Shown: positions 17,186-25,793 of the stretch, one piece after another
Position numbering within the stretch: position 1 is the first letter of the stretch
How the letters are laid out: the number at the start of each line of letters is the position of its first letter
Source of the DNA: an uncultured bacterium
GTDB taxonomy: Bacteria > Planctomycetota > Brocadiia > Brocadiales > Scalinduaceae
Direction: 5' to 3'
Assembly (NCBI GenBank): GCA_913055705.1
Contig: CAJXKT010000003.1
Span: 1 to 46,184, forward strand
Length of the DNA stretch: 46,184 bases
Program-made: the position numbers and the translations under genes
Notes under the pieces: generated by a model
Databases searched by the model: none
The model's input: only the letters and a program-made list of their open reading frames with translations
What the model was told of the DNA's origin: nothing

Positions 17186-19285
17186 ATGAAAAACAATAAT
17201 ACATCAAAAACCGGACAATATTCATTTTTGCTTATCAAGAAACTTTTAATCATTTCAATAGTATGCCTGCTTATATTGCAGAAAAGCACTCCATCCTCTG
17301 CAATCTCTATATTGAGGGTTGAACCTTCAGTAATCGAACTTCAGAATCAAGCCTACTTCAATTTAAGGAGAGGTAAATTTCTTGAGGTTTTTAAGAATTG
17401 CGAAGAATTATTGACCATCAACAAAAAGAGTACTCTCGCCTACGAACTACTGGGCGTTTCATATGCCGGAATCGGAAGATACGACAAGGCACAGGAAGTG
17501 GTTGAATCTCTAAAAGACATTACCAAGGATTCATCACTGTTACATCTATGCAAAGGGATGATCTTGCATTCCCTACAGAAACTTGATGGAGCAATTGCAG
17601 AGTGCCAGGAATCCATAACCATAGACCATGACAATCCCATCGCACACTATGTCATCGGCAGGGTATATTTAGACAAAAAAGATTTCAATAAAGCTGAAGA
17701 ATACCTGAGGAAGGCCGTTGAAAAGGAACCGGAGCTTGCTGCGGCGTACACCGGCCTGGGCGTAAACTACCTGCTCCAGGGAAAAATGGAAGAATCTTTC
17801 AAGTACTATAATAAGGCTCTTGCAATCAATCAGGACGAACACATGGCACGAATGGGCCTTGCCACAATATTCATAGGATTAAAGGGCTACGAAAACGCTA
17901 TAGAACAATATAACATTGTAATCAAGAAGATACCCACTTTTATAAGGGCCCGTCAAAACCTGGCCGCACTCTATCTTCAAATAGGCAGGTTTCAGGATGC
18001 AATCGTACAATCCGGCGAAATCCTGAATATCGACCCAAAGATAGCTCCTGTATATCTGATCCTGGCCAGATCTTATTCCTACTCCGATAATCTTGACGAT
18101 GCTGTTAAAAACATTAAAAAGTTTATAGATCTACAGGAATCTTCCTATGAGGGACATTACCTCCTGGGAATTTTCCAGATGGCAAGCGGAGATAATGAAT
18201 CTGCTAAGAAAGCGTTAGAAAAGGCCGGGAGTATAGATGCTGAGCAAGGCAACATAATGGTCGCAAACGCTCTAATTAATCACATCGAAGGTAACTATAA
18301 TACAGCAGAAACCTTTCTTCAGAAGGCACAAAGCTTAACCCGGGAAATCAATAACCAGATAATCAACATATTCTTAACAAACCTTTACCTGTCGCAGGAA
18401 AAACACGCACCATCAAAAGAGAGTTTAAATATATCCGGCGGTTTTATAGATGGATTCAAGCCTGACAACCTTGATCTAAAATCTGACAGCAAAACAAGCC
18501 AATCTTTCACCCACACAAACCTTGCGATCTTTTTCTACCTTAACAAATGGTATGACAAGGCAATCAAGATGTGCGATGCCGCATTAGAAATCTATCCGGA
18601 TAATCCTATTACTCTGTATGTAAAGGGTAAATCACTTATAGATAAAAAAGATTATAATCAGGCCCTTTTGCAATTTAAGAAGATCGTTGAAATACAACCT
18701 GACTTTTTATCTCCTCATTATGATTTAGCAAAACTCTACCTTATAATGGGTGACAATGATAAAGCTATTGAAGAATACAAGAGGGCAGCAGAGTTAGACC
18801 CAAAGGATGCATCAGTCCATCTCTCTATAGGAAATATATATACCAGGCTGGGGGAAAATGATGAAGCTTTAGCTGAATACAAACAGGTCCTGACTCTGGC
18901 ACCTGATTCTCCGGTTGGATACAATGAGCTGGCTTATATCTATGCAGAAAGTGAAACCAATCTGGACCAAGGTCTGGAATATGCACTAAAAGCAGCCGAG
19001 TTAGCCCCAAAAGATGCATCGATCCTGGATACGTTAGGCTGGGTATACTTTAAGAAAGGCAATTTTGAGAAAGCTATCGAAGGCCTGAAATCTTCAGTCG
19101 AATTAAGACCAAATTCACCAACAATAAGATACCACCTTGGAATGGCACTTTATAAAAACAGTGATCTCAACAACGCCTTAAATGAATTCAGGAACTCTCT
19201 AGCAATCTCGGTAAGATTTAATGAATCATCCCGATCTAAGGAAATGATTAGATTGATTGAAAGCCAGTTGGGTCAAACACAATAA
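17186..19285 (+). CDS. Exported tetratricopeptide repeat protein
   Basis: 699-aa protein with a basic N-terminus and a hydrophobic stretch (LLIISIVCLLILQ) ending near SSA, so a signal peptide or anchor. The remainder is almost entirely TPRs, roughly 15 units, with clear consensus units such as PIAHYVIGRVYLDKKDFNKAEEYL and ASILDTLGWVYFKKGNFEKAIEGL. A less regular section around residues 400-430 breaks the array. TPR solenoids bind proteins; a scaffold or assembly role in the periplasm is likely, but the partner is unknown. It lies 7 bp after purN. The C-terminus (SRSKEMIRLIESQLG) looks like a natural end. Confidence 0.9.
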   Translation: MKNNNTSKTGQYSFLLIKKLLIISIVCLLILQKSTPSSAISILRVEPSVIELQNQAYFNLRRGKFLEVFKNCEELLTINKKSTLAYELLGVSYAGIGRYDKAQEVVESLKDITKDSSLLHLCKGMILHSLQKLDGAIAECQESITIDHDNPIAHYVIGRVYLDKKDFNKAEEYLRKAVEKEPELAAAYTGLGVNYLLQGKMEESFKYYNKALAINQDEHMARMGLATIFIGLKGYENAIEQYNIVIKKIPTFIRARQNLAALYLQIGRFQDAIVQSGEILNIDPKIAPVYLILARSYSYSDNLDDAVKNIKKFIDLQESSYEGHYLLGIFQMASGDNESAKKALEKAGSIDAEQGNIMVANALINHIEGNYNTAETFLQKAQSLTREINNQIINIFLTNLYLSQEKHAPSKESLNISGGFIDGFKPDNLDLKSDSKTSQSFTHTNLAIFFYLNKWYDKAIKMCDAALEIYPDNPITLYVKGKSLIDKKDYNQALLQFKKIVEIQPDFLSPHYDLAKLYLIMGDNDKAIEEYKRAAELDPKDASVHLSIGNIYTRLGENDEALAEYKQVLTLAPDSPVGYNELAYIYAESETNLDQGLEYALKAAELAPKDASILDTLGWVYFKKGNFEKAIEGLKSSVELRPNSPTIRYHLGMALYKNSDLNNALNEFRNSLAISVRFNESSRSKEMIRLIESQLGQTQ

Positions 19286-19469
19286 AGAAGCGATTGAGGT
19301 GTTAAAGGTTGCAATAGAGAGAGACCCTGAACATGCAATGTCTTATTATAATCTCGGCATTCTTTATAATTCATCAAACGATAAAGACTCTGCCTTAAAG
19401 CAGCACGAAATACTAAATGGCCTTGACTTCGATCTGGCAGATAAACTGTTTGGATTAATCAGAAAATAA
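19257..19469 (+). pseudogene. Remnant of a TPR protein C-terminus
   Basis: 70-codon frame overlapping the end of the 699-aa TPR gene in another frame. From NKEAIEVLKVAIERDPEHA onward it reads as one complete TPR and the capping end common to TPR proteins (ALKQHEIL...LADKLFGLI). It has no ribosome-binding site of its own. It may be what remains of a second TPR gene fused by deletion to its neighbour, or a frameshifted extension of the 699-aa protein. It could also be translated by coupling. Confidence 0.55.
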
Positions 19470-19578
19470 TTCAGGAAGAAAAACAACCCTGCCTCAAACC
19501 ACATCTCACCACTTGACACGTTCAAAAGTCCTAAGAACTATAATTTTTTGATTTTTATCTAATCTCCAATCCTCTTGC

Positions 19579-19651
19579 AAACAGGTTTGCCCGCCCGGCA
19601 AGCCGTTCGCCAGCCAGACGTATTCTGGCGGGGACGGGAAGTAGGCCGGTT
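19579..19651. repeat. GC-rich intergenic repeat copy A with hairpin
   Basis: A sharply GC-rich patch in an otherwise AT-rich spacer. It contains CGCCAG (19608-19613) pairing with CTGGCG (19625-19630) and flanking CCCGCCC and GGGGACGGG tracts. It shares CGGGGAC(G/A)GG and CCCGCCC with the patch at 27.72-27.78 kb. Base composition unlike its surroundings suggests a dispersed REP-like element. The rest of the 350-bp spacer 19470-19819 holds the tRNA promoter and no gene. Confidence 0.5.
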
Positions 19652-19664
19652 ATTTGGAATATAC

Positions 19665-19694
19665 TTGACACCTTAAAAACGTTTTTTATATAAT
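19665..19694 (+). promoter_or_regulatory. Strong promoter for tRNA-Cys and tRNA-Leu
   Basis: TTGACA at 19665-19670, 18-nt spacer, TATAAT at 19689-19694, a consensus pair. Transcription from about 19701 would give a leader of roughly 120 nt before tRNA-Cys and read on into tRNA-Leu 19 bp later. Confidence 0.65.
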
Positions 19695-19819
19695 CTTGCC
19701 CTTGTTTATAACGTATCTGAAAATTCTATAACATTTCGAATGAATTTGCCCTTCAGGTCAACCATGCGGGTAATCATACCGATAGCATTTATAGATACTC
19801 CAGAATATAATTGGTTTGA

Positions 19820-19895
19820 GGCGGCATGGCCAAGTGGACTAAGGCAGTGGATTGCAAATCCATTATCCAGGGTTCGAATCCCTGTGCCGCCTCCA
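19820..19895 (+). tRNA. tRNA-Cys (GCA)
   Basis: Acceptor GGCGGCA pairs with TGCCGCC, anticodon stem GTGGA/TCCAT closes a loop TTGCAAA with anticodon GCA at 19854-19856, and the T arm is CAGGGTTCGAATCCCTG. Discriminator T followed by encoded CCA, 76 nt in all. T73 is less usual than U in the RNA sense only by notation; tRNA-Cys has U73, so this fits. Confidence 0.95.
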
Positions 19896-19914
19896 TTTCT
19901 TTGAGAGATTTAAT

Positions 19915-19997
19915 GGGCGGGTGGTGGAATGGCAGACACGAGGGACTTAAAATCCCTTCCTCGCAAGGGGGTGAGGGTTCGACTCCCTCTCCGCCCA
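19915..19997 (+). tRNA. tRNA-Leu (TAA)
   Basis: Acceptor GGGCGGG pairs with TCCGCCC, D arm begins TGGTGGAAT, anticodon stem AGGGA/TCCCT with loop CTTAAAA (anticodon TAA, 19948-19950), a short variable arm (class II), and T arm GAGGGTTCGACTCCCTC. Discriminator A; CCA is not encoded. It follows tRNA-Cys by 19 bp and shares its promoter. Confidence 0.95.
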
Positions 19998-20009
19998 TTT
20001 CTTAATTCC

Positions 20010-20056
20010 TTAGCAGTTTTTTTTAGAAAAGCTTAATGCAAGCTATTTCCTGCTAA
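20010..20056. terminator. Nested inverted repeat between tRNA-Leu and the coiled-coil gene
   Basis: Outer arms TTAGCAG (20010-20016) and CTGCTAA (20050-20056), inner arms AGCTT (20030-20034) and AAGCT (20040-20044), with a T8 run directly after the left outer arm. It lies between converging transcripts and reaches 4 bp into the 3' end of the minus-strand gene. The T run lies inside the structure rather than after it, so it is an imperfect candidate for a bidirectional terminator. Confidence 0.35.
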
Positions 20057-20667
20057 CTATAAATAGCTTTCTCACGTGCGATACGTTTAAGTTCCTGAGT
20101 GTAAAAGAGTTCGTCCTGATCTCCTGATTCAGTGCCTCCGCCAACATTTTCCAGCTGTTTATTCAGTCTGGCTATTTTCCCTGTAACCCGTTCTACCTCT
20201 TCGATATCCTCACTTTTCCTCCCACTTGCCTTTTCTATCTTCCCTTGCACGTTACCCTTTCCTTTCAGTTCAGCAAGTTTTGCCCGTGCATTTCTAATCT
20301 CTTCAATATCTTTATTTTTAGACGCGCCCTTTCCCTCTGATTCATTGCCGGCTTCAATTTCACTAATCTTCTGTTCTAATTGCGAGGTAAACTCTTTTAC
20401 TTCAGAATCTGAAAACTTTCCCACCTCACGTATATGTTTATCCACATATTCATTCATCTTGTTAAGACCTGCTCGAAGTTTTTCAATCTCAGAAATATAG
20501 CGCTTAATTGAATCAGTATATTTCCTCTGCCCTTTAAAACTTTTCAAATTGATAAGTTTATCTTTCCATCGAGAGACATCTCCCAAAAGTATCTCTATCT
20601 CACTTCTTATCAAATTCTTCTCATGAATGTCCTGTTTTAGTTTTTTCTCAATAATTGTATCTATCAT
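20053..20667 (-). CDS. Coiled-coil protein of unknown function
   Basis: About 204 aa, highly charged and almost wholly helical by eye, with long runs of K/E heptads (LEQKISEIEAGNESEG, NARAKLAELKGKG) broken by two glycine-rich hinges. No signal peptide, membrane segment or catalytic motif. I choose the ATG at 20665-20667 over the first in-frame start (20685) because GGAGGGG lies 5 nt upstream. Downstream of pyrBI with a 40-bp gap after pyrI, it may be read through from the same promoter. Function unknown. Confidence 0.75.
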   Translation of the reverse strand: MIDTIIEKKLKQDIHEKNLIRSEIEILLGDVSRWKDKLINLKSFKGQRKYTDSIKRYISEIEKLRAGLNKMNEYVDKHIREVGKFSDSEVKEFTSQLEQKISEIEAGNESEGKGASKNKDIEEIRNARAKLAELKGKGNVQGKIEKASGRKSEDIEEVERVTGKIARLNKQLENVGGGTESGDQDELFYTQELKRIAREKAIYS

Positions 20668-20725
20668 ATTCCCCTCCATTCTCAAGCCGGGTTTAATTTT
20701 TCTCCGGACGATTCAGATTAAACGT

Positions 20726-21175
20726 TCAAACTAACTCAATATCATCCTCACCCATATGACGTTCGCAATAGTGACACCTTATTCTTATCGGATTTTTATT
20801 TATTACATGAAATCTGCTTTGTACATTCTGATGATTGCTGACACAATTCGGATTAAAACATTTCAGGAATTCTTCTATGGAATCAGGTATGGCAACTTTA
20901 AACTTTTCTACAACTTCAGAATCCTTGATAATATTAACAGTCGCATCCGGGGCAATTAATGAGATCTTATTTACTTCCTCCTGAGTAAGGAGCTTTCCCT
21001 CAATCTTTATAATACCTTTACTACCCAGCTTCTTACTCGATAAATTATACCCGATCAGTACTACCTGATCTATACCCTGGATGTTCAATATATTGGCAAC
21101 TTTGAAGGTGCTTCTACTTGCAATCTGGTCGATAACCGTACCTTCTTTAATTGCTGAGACTTCATATTTCTTCAT
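20726..21175 (-). CDS. pyrI: Aspartate carbamoyltransferase regulatory subunit
   Basis: 149-aa PyrI. The N-terminal allosteric domain begins KKYEVSAIKEGTVIDQI with KVANIL, as in the nucleotide-binding region of E. coli PyrI. The C-terminal zinc domain has four Cys: CFNPNC and CHYC. It binds CTP/ATP and tunes PyrB. The start overlaps the pyrB stop (ATGA), so the subunits are translated together. PyrI is common in enterobacteria and archaea and patchy elsewhere. Confidence 0.95.
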   Translation of the reverse strand: MKKYEVSAIKEGTVIDQIASRSTFKVANILNIQGIDQVVLIGYNLSSKKLGSKGIIKIEGKLLTQEEVNKISLIAPDATVNIIKDSEVVEKFKVAIPDSIEEFLKCFNPNCVSNHQNVQSRFHVINKNPIRIRCHYCERHMGEDDIELV

Positions 21176-22098
21176 TGTATGGCACCCAATACCGTGGCTA
21201 AAAGTGTTTCTCTTACCGGAATACCACTATGAGCCTGCTGAAAATACACCGCATAGCTTGTATCGTCCAGGCTTTCATCCATCTCATCTACACGCGGCAG
21301 GGGATGGAGTATCTTAAGATCGTCCTTAACATCTAACTCATCCATAACGAATTTACTGAGTTTGTAAACACCTCTTACTTTTTCATACTCTACCGGGTCT
21401 GAAAACCGCTCCTTCTGTATCCTTGTACAATAAAGAATATCAAGTTTGCTGCTTACTTCGTCTAGAGACTCCACCTCATGATATGTGACATTTCTTGATT
21501 CCAGCTCCTCCAGATAATCTTTAGGAATCCTGAGACTTGGTGGTGAAATAAAGTACATCTCGGCACCAAAATTGGACATCGCATATGCCAGTGAGTGTGA
21601 GGTCCTGCCGTATTTCAGGTCTCCCAGAAACCCGATTGACAGGTTCTCAAGTCCACCTTTCACCTTTTTTATAGTATAAAGGTCTACAAAGGTCTGGGTT
21701 GGATGTTGACTTGCCCCATCACCACCATTAATAACCGGTATACTTACGGAATCAGCCGTTAGCCTGGAAGCACCTTCAAGGAAATGCCTTAAAACAATAA
21801 TATCACAATAACCCTCAATAATCTTAACGGAGTCCCTTAATGATTCCCCCTTTACAGTAGAAGTTGTGCCCAGTTCATCAAACCCGACAACCTGTCCGCC
21901 AAGCCGTTTCATTGCCGTTTCAAAACTCAATCTCGTGCGCGTTGAAGGCTCAAAGAAAAGATTTGCAAGCACCTTCCCCTTTAAAATGTCAGAACTACCT
22001 TCTTCTTCCATCCTCTTTGATATATCAAGAATGTATAATATTTCTTCTTTTGTGACGTCCAGGATGGAAATTATATCTTTGTTTTTTAAGCTAATCAT
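21172..22098 (-). CDS. pyrB: Aspartate carbamoyltransferase catalytic subunit
   Basis: 308-aa PyrB, first committed step of pyrimidine synthesis: carbamoyl phosphate plus aspartate to carbamoyl aspartate. The carbamoyl-phosphate loop is FEPSTRTRLSFETAMKRLGG, followed by HPTQTFVDLYTI, GDLKYGRTSHSLAYAM and ILHPLPRVDEM, all conserved. Together with PyrI it should form the dodecameric regulated enzyme. A promoter candidate lies about 40 bp upstream of the ATG; no pyr attenuator or PyrR site is seen. Confidence 0.96.
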   Translation of the reverse strand: MISLKNKDIISILDVTKEEILYILDISKRMEEEGSSDILKGKVLANLFFEPSTRTRLSFETAMKRLGGQVVGFDELGTTSTVKGESLRDSVKIIEGYCDIIVLRHFLEGASRLTADSVSIPVINGGDGASQHPTQTFVDLYTIKKVKGGLENLSIGFLGDLKYGRTSHSLAYAMSNFGAEMYFISPPSLRIPKDYLEELESRNVTYHEVESLDEVSSKLDILYCTRIQKERFSDPVEYEKVRGVYKLSKFVMDELDVKDDLKILHPLPRVDEMDESLDDTSYAVYFQQAHSGIPVRETLLATVLGAIQ

Positions 22099-22136
22099 TA
22101 CTCTACGTTAACCTGTTTGCTGGTAATTGCTTTAAG

Positions 22137-22165
22137 ATATTATCAAAGAGGGTCTGACATAACAA
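22137..22165 (-). promoter_or_regulatory. Promoter candidate for pyrBI
   Basis: On the minus strand TTGTTA (22160-22165), 17-nt spacer, TAATAT (22137-22142). Predicted leader about 30 nt. Divergent from the apgM promoter. Confidence 0.4.
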
Positions 22166-22210
22166 GAAAAAACCCCTGGAAAGTTGTGGCAAGTAGTGTC
22201 CTTCGCAACA

Positions 22211-22237
22211 TTTACATTCAAATTATATTGATATAAT
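22211..22237 (+). promoter_or_regulatory. Promoter candidate for apgM
   Basis: TTTACA (22211-22216), 15-nt spacer, TATAAT (22232-22237). The ATG at 22239 used by the ORF track would sit before the transcription start, which supports the internal ATG at 22281 as the real start. Confidence 0.45.
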
Positions 22238-22280
22238 CATGGGGGTCTGTTATATTAAATTTTTGACTTTTTTTAAAGAT

Positions 22281-23477
22281 ATGAAATATTGCATCATCAT
22301 TCCTGACGGAATGGCCGATTATAAACTGGAGAAACTCAGCAACAGAACACCACTGGAGGCGGCAAGAACACCTAATCTAGATAATATAGCATCCGGTGGA
22401 GTACTCGGACTTGTCAGCACCGTACCAAAAGGATTCAAACCGGGAAGTGATATTGCCATCCTTTCAGTATTAGGTTACGACCCGAGTGTTTACTATACAG
22501 GCCGTGCACCGCTCGAATCTGCAAGTTTAGGTATAGAGCTTGGAAAGCAGGACTGGGCCGTTCGCTGTAATCTAATCACAATAAATGATGGTATACTGGA
22601 AGACTTTACTGCCGGACATATATCCGATAATGAGGCAGAGCTAGTCATCGGATTATTAAATGAAGGCCTGGGAAACAACAACATTAGCTTCCATGCCGGC
22701 ACGAGCTATCGAAACATAATGGTTTATAAAGGAGATAGCAGGATAGAGGCTGATTGCACTCCCCCTCATGACATAATCGGCAAATCAATAGAAAAATATT
22801 TACCAAAAGGAAATGGCAGTGAAATATTATTAGATTTAATGAAGAGTTCATATCCTTTACTTGTGGATCATGACGTAAACAAAGTAAGGATAGACCTTGG
22901 TGACAACCCGGCTAATATGATCTGGCTGTGGGGACAGGGACAACGCCCTTCTATAGAACCCTTTAAGAAGTTATATGGAATCTCAAGTGCAGTCATAACA
23001 GGTGTGGATTTATTAAAAGGTCTTGCTACTTATCTTGGTTGGGACATCATAAACGTGCCCGGCGCTACTGCATATTTAGACACCGATTATGGTTCTAAGG
23101 CGCGATGTGCAATTAAAGCAATTGAATCACATGATCTGGTTTTAATACATATAGAGGCGCCGGATGAGGCAGGCCATGAGGGGAATATACGTGAAAAGGT
23201 TCGGGCTATTGAAAATATCGACAGAAAAATTATCGGTCCGGTTTTCAATGTACTACAAAAGTATAAGGAATTTCGTATGCTTGTACTTCCCGATCATTAT
23301 ACACCGATTAGTAAAAAGACTCACACTTCAGAACCTGTACCTTTTACCATTTACAGCTCAGATTCAGTTAAAGAGAGCAAACTTTCTTTCTCAGAATCAA
23401 ATGCGAAAAAAACCGGCCTGAAGGTGAAAAAAGGATTTAAATTAATGAGTCATTTTATCGAAGGCGATCTCGCTTAA
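22281..23477 (+). CDS. apgM: Cofactor-independent phosphoglycerate mutase, archaeal type
   Basis: About 398 aa, alkaline-phosphatase superfamily, interconverts 3- and 2-phosphoglycerate using bound metal ions. It opens MKYCIIIPDGMADYKLEKL with the metal Asp, then GSDIAILSVLGYDP (the region of the catalytic Ser), TGRAPLESASLGI, HDLVLIHIEAPDEAGHEG (metal ligands), and the C-terminal LPDHYTPISKKTHTSEPVPF. This is the aPGAM branch typical of archaea and some bacteria, and not the 510-aa GpmI. The upstream 14 codons in the track are dropped because they precede the family start and overlap the promoter. The 3' end overlaps the miaB 3' end by 36 bp in convergent orientation. Confidence 0.93.
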   Translation: MKYCIIIPDGMADYKLEKLSNRTPLEAARTPNLDNIASGGVLGLVSTVPKGFKPGSDIAILSVLGYDPSVYYTGRAPLESASLGIELGKQDWAVRCNLITINDGILEDFTAGHISDNEAELVIGLLNEGLGNNNISFHAGTSYRNIMVYKGDSRIEADCTPPHDIIGKSIEKYLPKGNGSEILLDLMKSSYPLLVDHDVNKVRIDLGDNPANMIWLWGQGQRPSIEPFKKLYGISSAVITGVDLLKGLATYLGWDIINVPGATAYLDTDYGSKARCAIKAIESHDLVLIHIEAPDEAGHEGNIREKVRAIENIDRKIIGPVFNVLQKYKEFRMLVLPDHYTPISKKTHTSEPVPFTIYSSDSVKESKLSFSESNAKKTGLKVKKGFKLMSHFIEGDLA

Positions 23478-24827
23478 ATCACCGAAGAGTGTTAAATCTG
23501 TTGAATCCACAATATCAATATTAACAAGCTTGCCGGACATTAAAGAGGATATACCAGCTTGATTGCTTCCTTCCGGCAGATCAAAGGCAACAATCTGATT
23601 TTGCCTTGTCCTCCCGCTTAATCTGCCTGCATCAGATTTACTCGTCCCTTCCACCAGGACCTCAACAGATTTCCCAACTATTTTCCTGTTTTCTTCAGTA
23701 CTTATCTTTTTATGCAAGTCCAACAGTATATGATTTCTTCCTTTCTTTGTTTCTTCCTGCACATCATCAGGAAATTCTGCTGCTGCAGTTCCGGTTCGTG
23801 GTGAGTATTTGAATATAAAACTATTCTGACAGCGTACATCGTTCAACAACTTCACCGTATCTTCAAAATCCCCTTCTGTCTCACCGGGAAAGCCAACAAT
23901 AAAGTCACTGGCAATTTTAATATCAGGCACTAAAGACTTAGCCATCTCAATAAGCTCTCTATAGTGTGCGGATGTATATTGCCGTCTCATTCTTTCCAAT
24001 ATTTTATCTGAACCTGACTGTGCCGGCATATGCAGATACTCACAAACCCCAGGCAATTCTCCAACAGCCTCTATGATCTCTTTGGTCATATCCCTCGGAT
24101 GAGAGGTAACAAAACGGATTCTTTCTATACCTTCAATTGGATCCAGTTTTCTCAGCAGTGTAGCTAAAGTAACTTCCCCATTCAAACCCTTTCCGTAAGA
24201 GTTTACATTTTGACCCAATAGCGTAACCTCTTTACAACCATCATCCGCAAGTCTCTTGACCTCATCTATGATATCGGTAACAGGCCTGCTGAATTCACGG
24301 CCCCTTACATACGGCACAATGCAGTAAGAACAGTAATTATCACATCCCCTCATGACGGATACAAAGGCATTGTATCGATTTTGTCTCTGAGTAACCAGCC
24401 GATCAAAGCTTACTTCACCATCTTCATCAACAGCAATGATGCGTTTATTGGTTCCATTTATTTCTTCAAGTAACTCAGGAAGTTTAGAAAACATCCTCGT
24501 ACCGCAGACAAGATTAACGTGAGGCATCCGTTTGAATATTCTGTCTCCCTCATTTTGTGCCATACAGCCAAGGACACCAAGAATCAGTTCCGGGTTCTTC
24601 TCCTTCTGATCTCTTAGACTGCCGAGCTGAGAATACACCTTGTGTTCAGCCTTGTCGCGTACACTGCAGGTATTCAGAAGGATAACGTCCGCATCCTTCT
24701 CCTCTTCGGCAAAAGCGTAGCCACTCTTCGCAAGTGAACCTATCGACAACTCTGAATCCAGCTTATTCATCTGGCAGCCATAGGTCTTGATAAATACTTT
24801 AGGTTGATTTGTATTCATAGATTTCAT
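23442..24827 (-). CDS. miaB: tRNA-2-methylthio-N6-dimethylallyladenosine synthase
   Basis: 461-aa radical-SAM methylthiotransferase that modifies A37 of tRNAs reading U-starting codons. Domains: N-terminal UPF0004 with TYGCQMNKLDSE and LLNTCSVRDKAE and a third Cys in GVLGCMAQ, radical-SAM core with GCDNYCSYCIVPYVRGREFSR (CxxxCxxC), and a C-terminal TRAM domain (VGKSVEVLVEG). GREFSR marks MiaB rather than RimO. First ATG is used; a second ATG four codons in is equally possible. Its 3' end overlaps apgM by 36 bp. Confidence 0.95.
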   Translation of the reverse strand: MKSMNTNQPKVFIKTYGCQMNKLDSELSIGSLAKSGYAFAEEEKDADVILLNTCSVRDKAEHKVYSQLGSLRDQKEKNPELILGVLGCMAQNEGDRIFKRMPHVNLVCGTRMFSKLPELLEEINGTNKRIIAVDEDGEVSFDRLVTQRQNRYNAFVSVMRGCDNYCSYCIVPYVRGREFSRPVTDIIDEVKRLADDGCKEVTLLGQNVNSYGKGLNGEVTLATLLRKLDPIEGIERIRFVTSHPRDMTKEIIEAVGELPGVCEYLHMPAQSGSDKILERMRRQYTSAHYRELIEMAKSLVPDIKIASDFIVGFPGETEGDFEDTVKLLNDVRCQNSFIFKYSPRTGTAAAEFPDDVQEETKKGRNHILLDLHKKISTEENRKIVGKSVEVLVEGTSKSDAGRLSGRTRQNQIVAFDLPEGSNQAGISSLMSGKLVNIDIVDSTDLTLFGDLSEIAFDKMTH

Positions 24828-24948
24828 CTCTTTGATACTCTTTTTATTCTTATTTTATCTATACTATATATTATATGGATATTATAATACCTTGAATAGT
24901 TAAACTGAAAAGTAAAATATCTTTTCTTTCTATTTTCAGAATGCAGTT

Positions 24949-25332
24949 ATGGCAGACACGGCTATATTAATATATGATGATGAATGTAGCTTATGCTGTG
25001 GATGTATGAGATGGCTTAAGTTACATGCAATTGGGAGCGATGCTTTCGAGATTATTCCATGCCAGTCTAAGAAACGTATGAGTCTGTTTCCGGGTTTAAA
25101 CGAGAAGGCATGTCTGGAGGAGTTACACATGGTTCTTCCTGATGGACAAATCCTTACAGGCGACAAGTCGCTACCGGAAGTTCTTATACGGCTCAGATAT
25201 TTCAGGCGGTTGGCTGTTTTGTTTAGAATACCTGTAATCCGCTTGTTTTCGTATGCAGTCTACCATTTGATAGCTAACAATAGATATATTATCTCAAAAA
25301 CAATATTGCCCCTGACAGAAGAAAAAATATAA
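24949..25332 (+). CDS. DCC-family thiol-disulfide oxidoreductase (DUF393)
   Basis: 127-aa small protein with IYDDECSLCCGCMRWLK, the DxxCxxC motif of the DCC family, followed by FEIIPCQSKK and the family segment DKSLPEVLIRL. The fold is thioredoxin-like; substrate unknown. A C-terminal hydrophobic stretch (LAVLFRIPVIRLFSYAVYHLI) could contact the membrane. It stands alone between miaB and a convergent small gene; the two C-terminal ends are 16 bp apart. Confidence 0.85.
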   Translation: MADTAILIYDDECSLCCGCMRWLKLHAIGSDAFEIIPCQSKKRMSLFPGLNEKACLEELHMVLPDGQILTGDKSLPEVLIRLRYFRRLAVLFRIPVIRLFSYAVYHLIANNRYIISKTILPLTEEKI

Positions 25333-25348
25333 GGTTACACAGATCACC

Positions 25349-25585
25349 CTAATCCATATGACCGCGTGCTTCTTCGATTAATGGAAGAAGAGCTTCTATC
25401 TCTTCTTTGGCCAATCTTCCCAACTTGGCAAACCTGTAACCACCCTGACTGTTTTTGTTCTCTCTGGTGAGCTGCAGTTTCTTTATCCCCTTATTGTAGG
25501 AATAAATACTTGCAGTCAATCGTTCATCATCATTTTCCCATGACTTTACGAACACACATTCATCCAATTCTTTGTCATACGGCAT
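25349..25585 (-). CDS. Small hypothetical protein, 78 aa
   Basis: Starts at ATG with an excellent GGAGG 7 nt upstream, which supports translation. Composition is charged and soluble: a beta-rich first half (CVFVKSWENDDERLTASIYSYN) and a helical end (AKEEIEALLPLIEEA). I see no known motif; a PC4-like or single-strand-binding fold would suit the beta-then-helix layout, but this is only a shape resemblance. It is monocistronic. Confidence 0.75.
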   Translation of the reverse strand: MPYDKELDECVFVKSWENDDERLTASIYSYNKGIKKLQLTRENKNSQGGYRFAKLGRLAKEEIEALLPLIEEARGHMD

Positions 25586-25793
25586 ATTTAACCTCCTGCT
25601 TTTGAGTTAAAATATTACCTTTAAATGTATTTAAGATTAAGTTTCTTCCTGATTCAAATATTAATTATCTGCTATAAACAGCTTCTTCCATCTTTAGAAT
25701 ACTCAATACATTTATTTCAATCACCGGATGTGTGAGATTCGCATGAATATATTAAATACAGCAAGTCATAATGTCAATGATTATAATTGCTTA

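Noticed and set aside
19789-19998. ORF of 69 aa on the minus strand
   Set aside because: It is antisense across tRNA-Cys and tRNA-Leu and reads tRNA complement, not protein.
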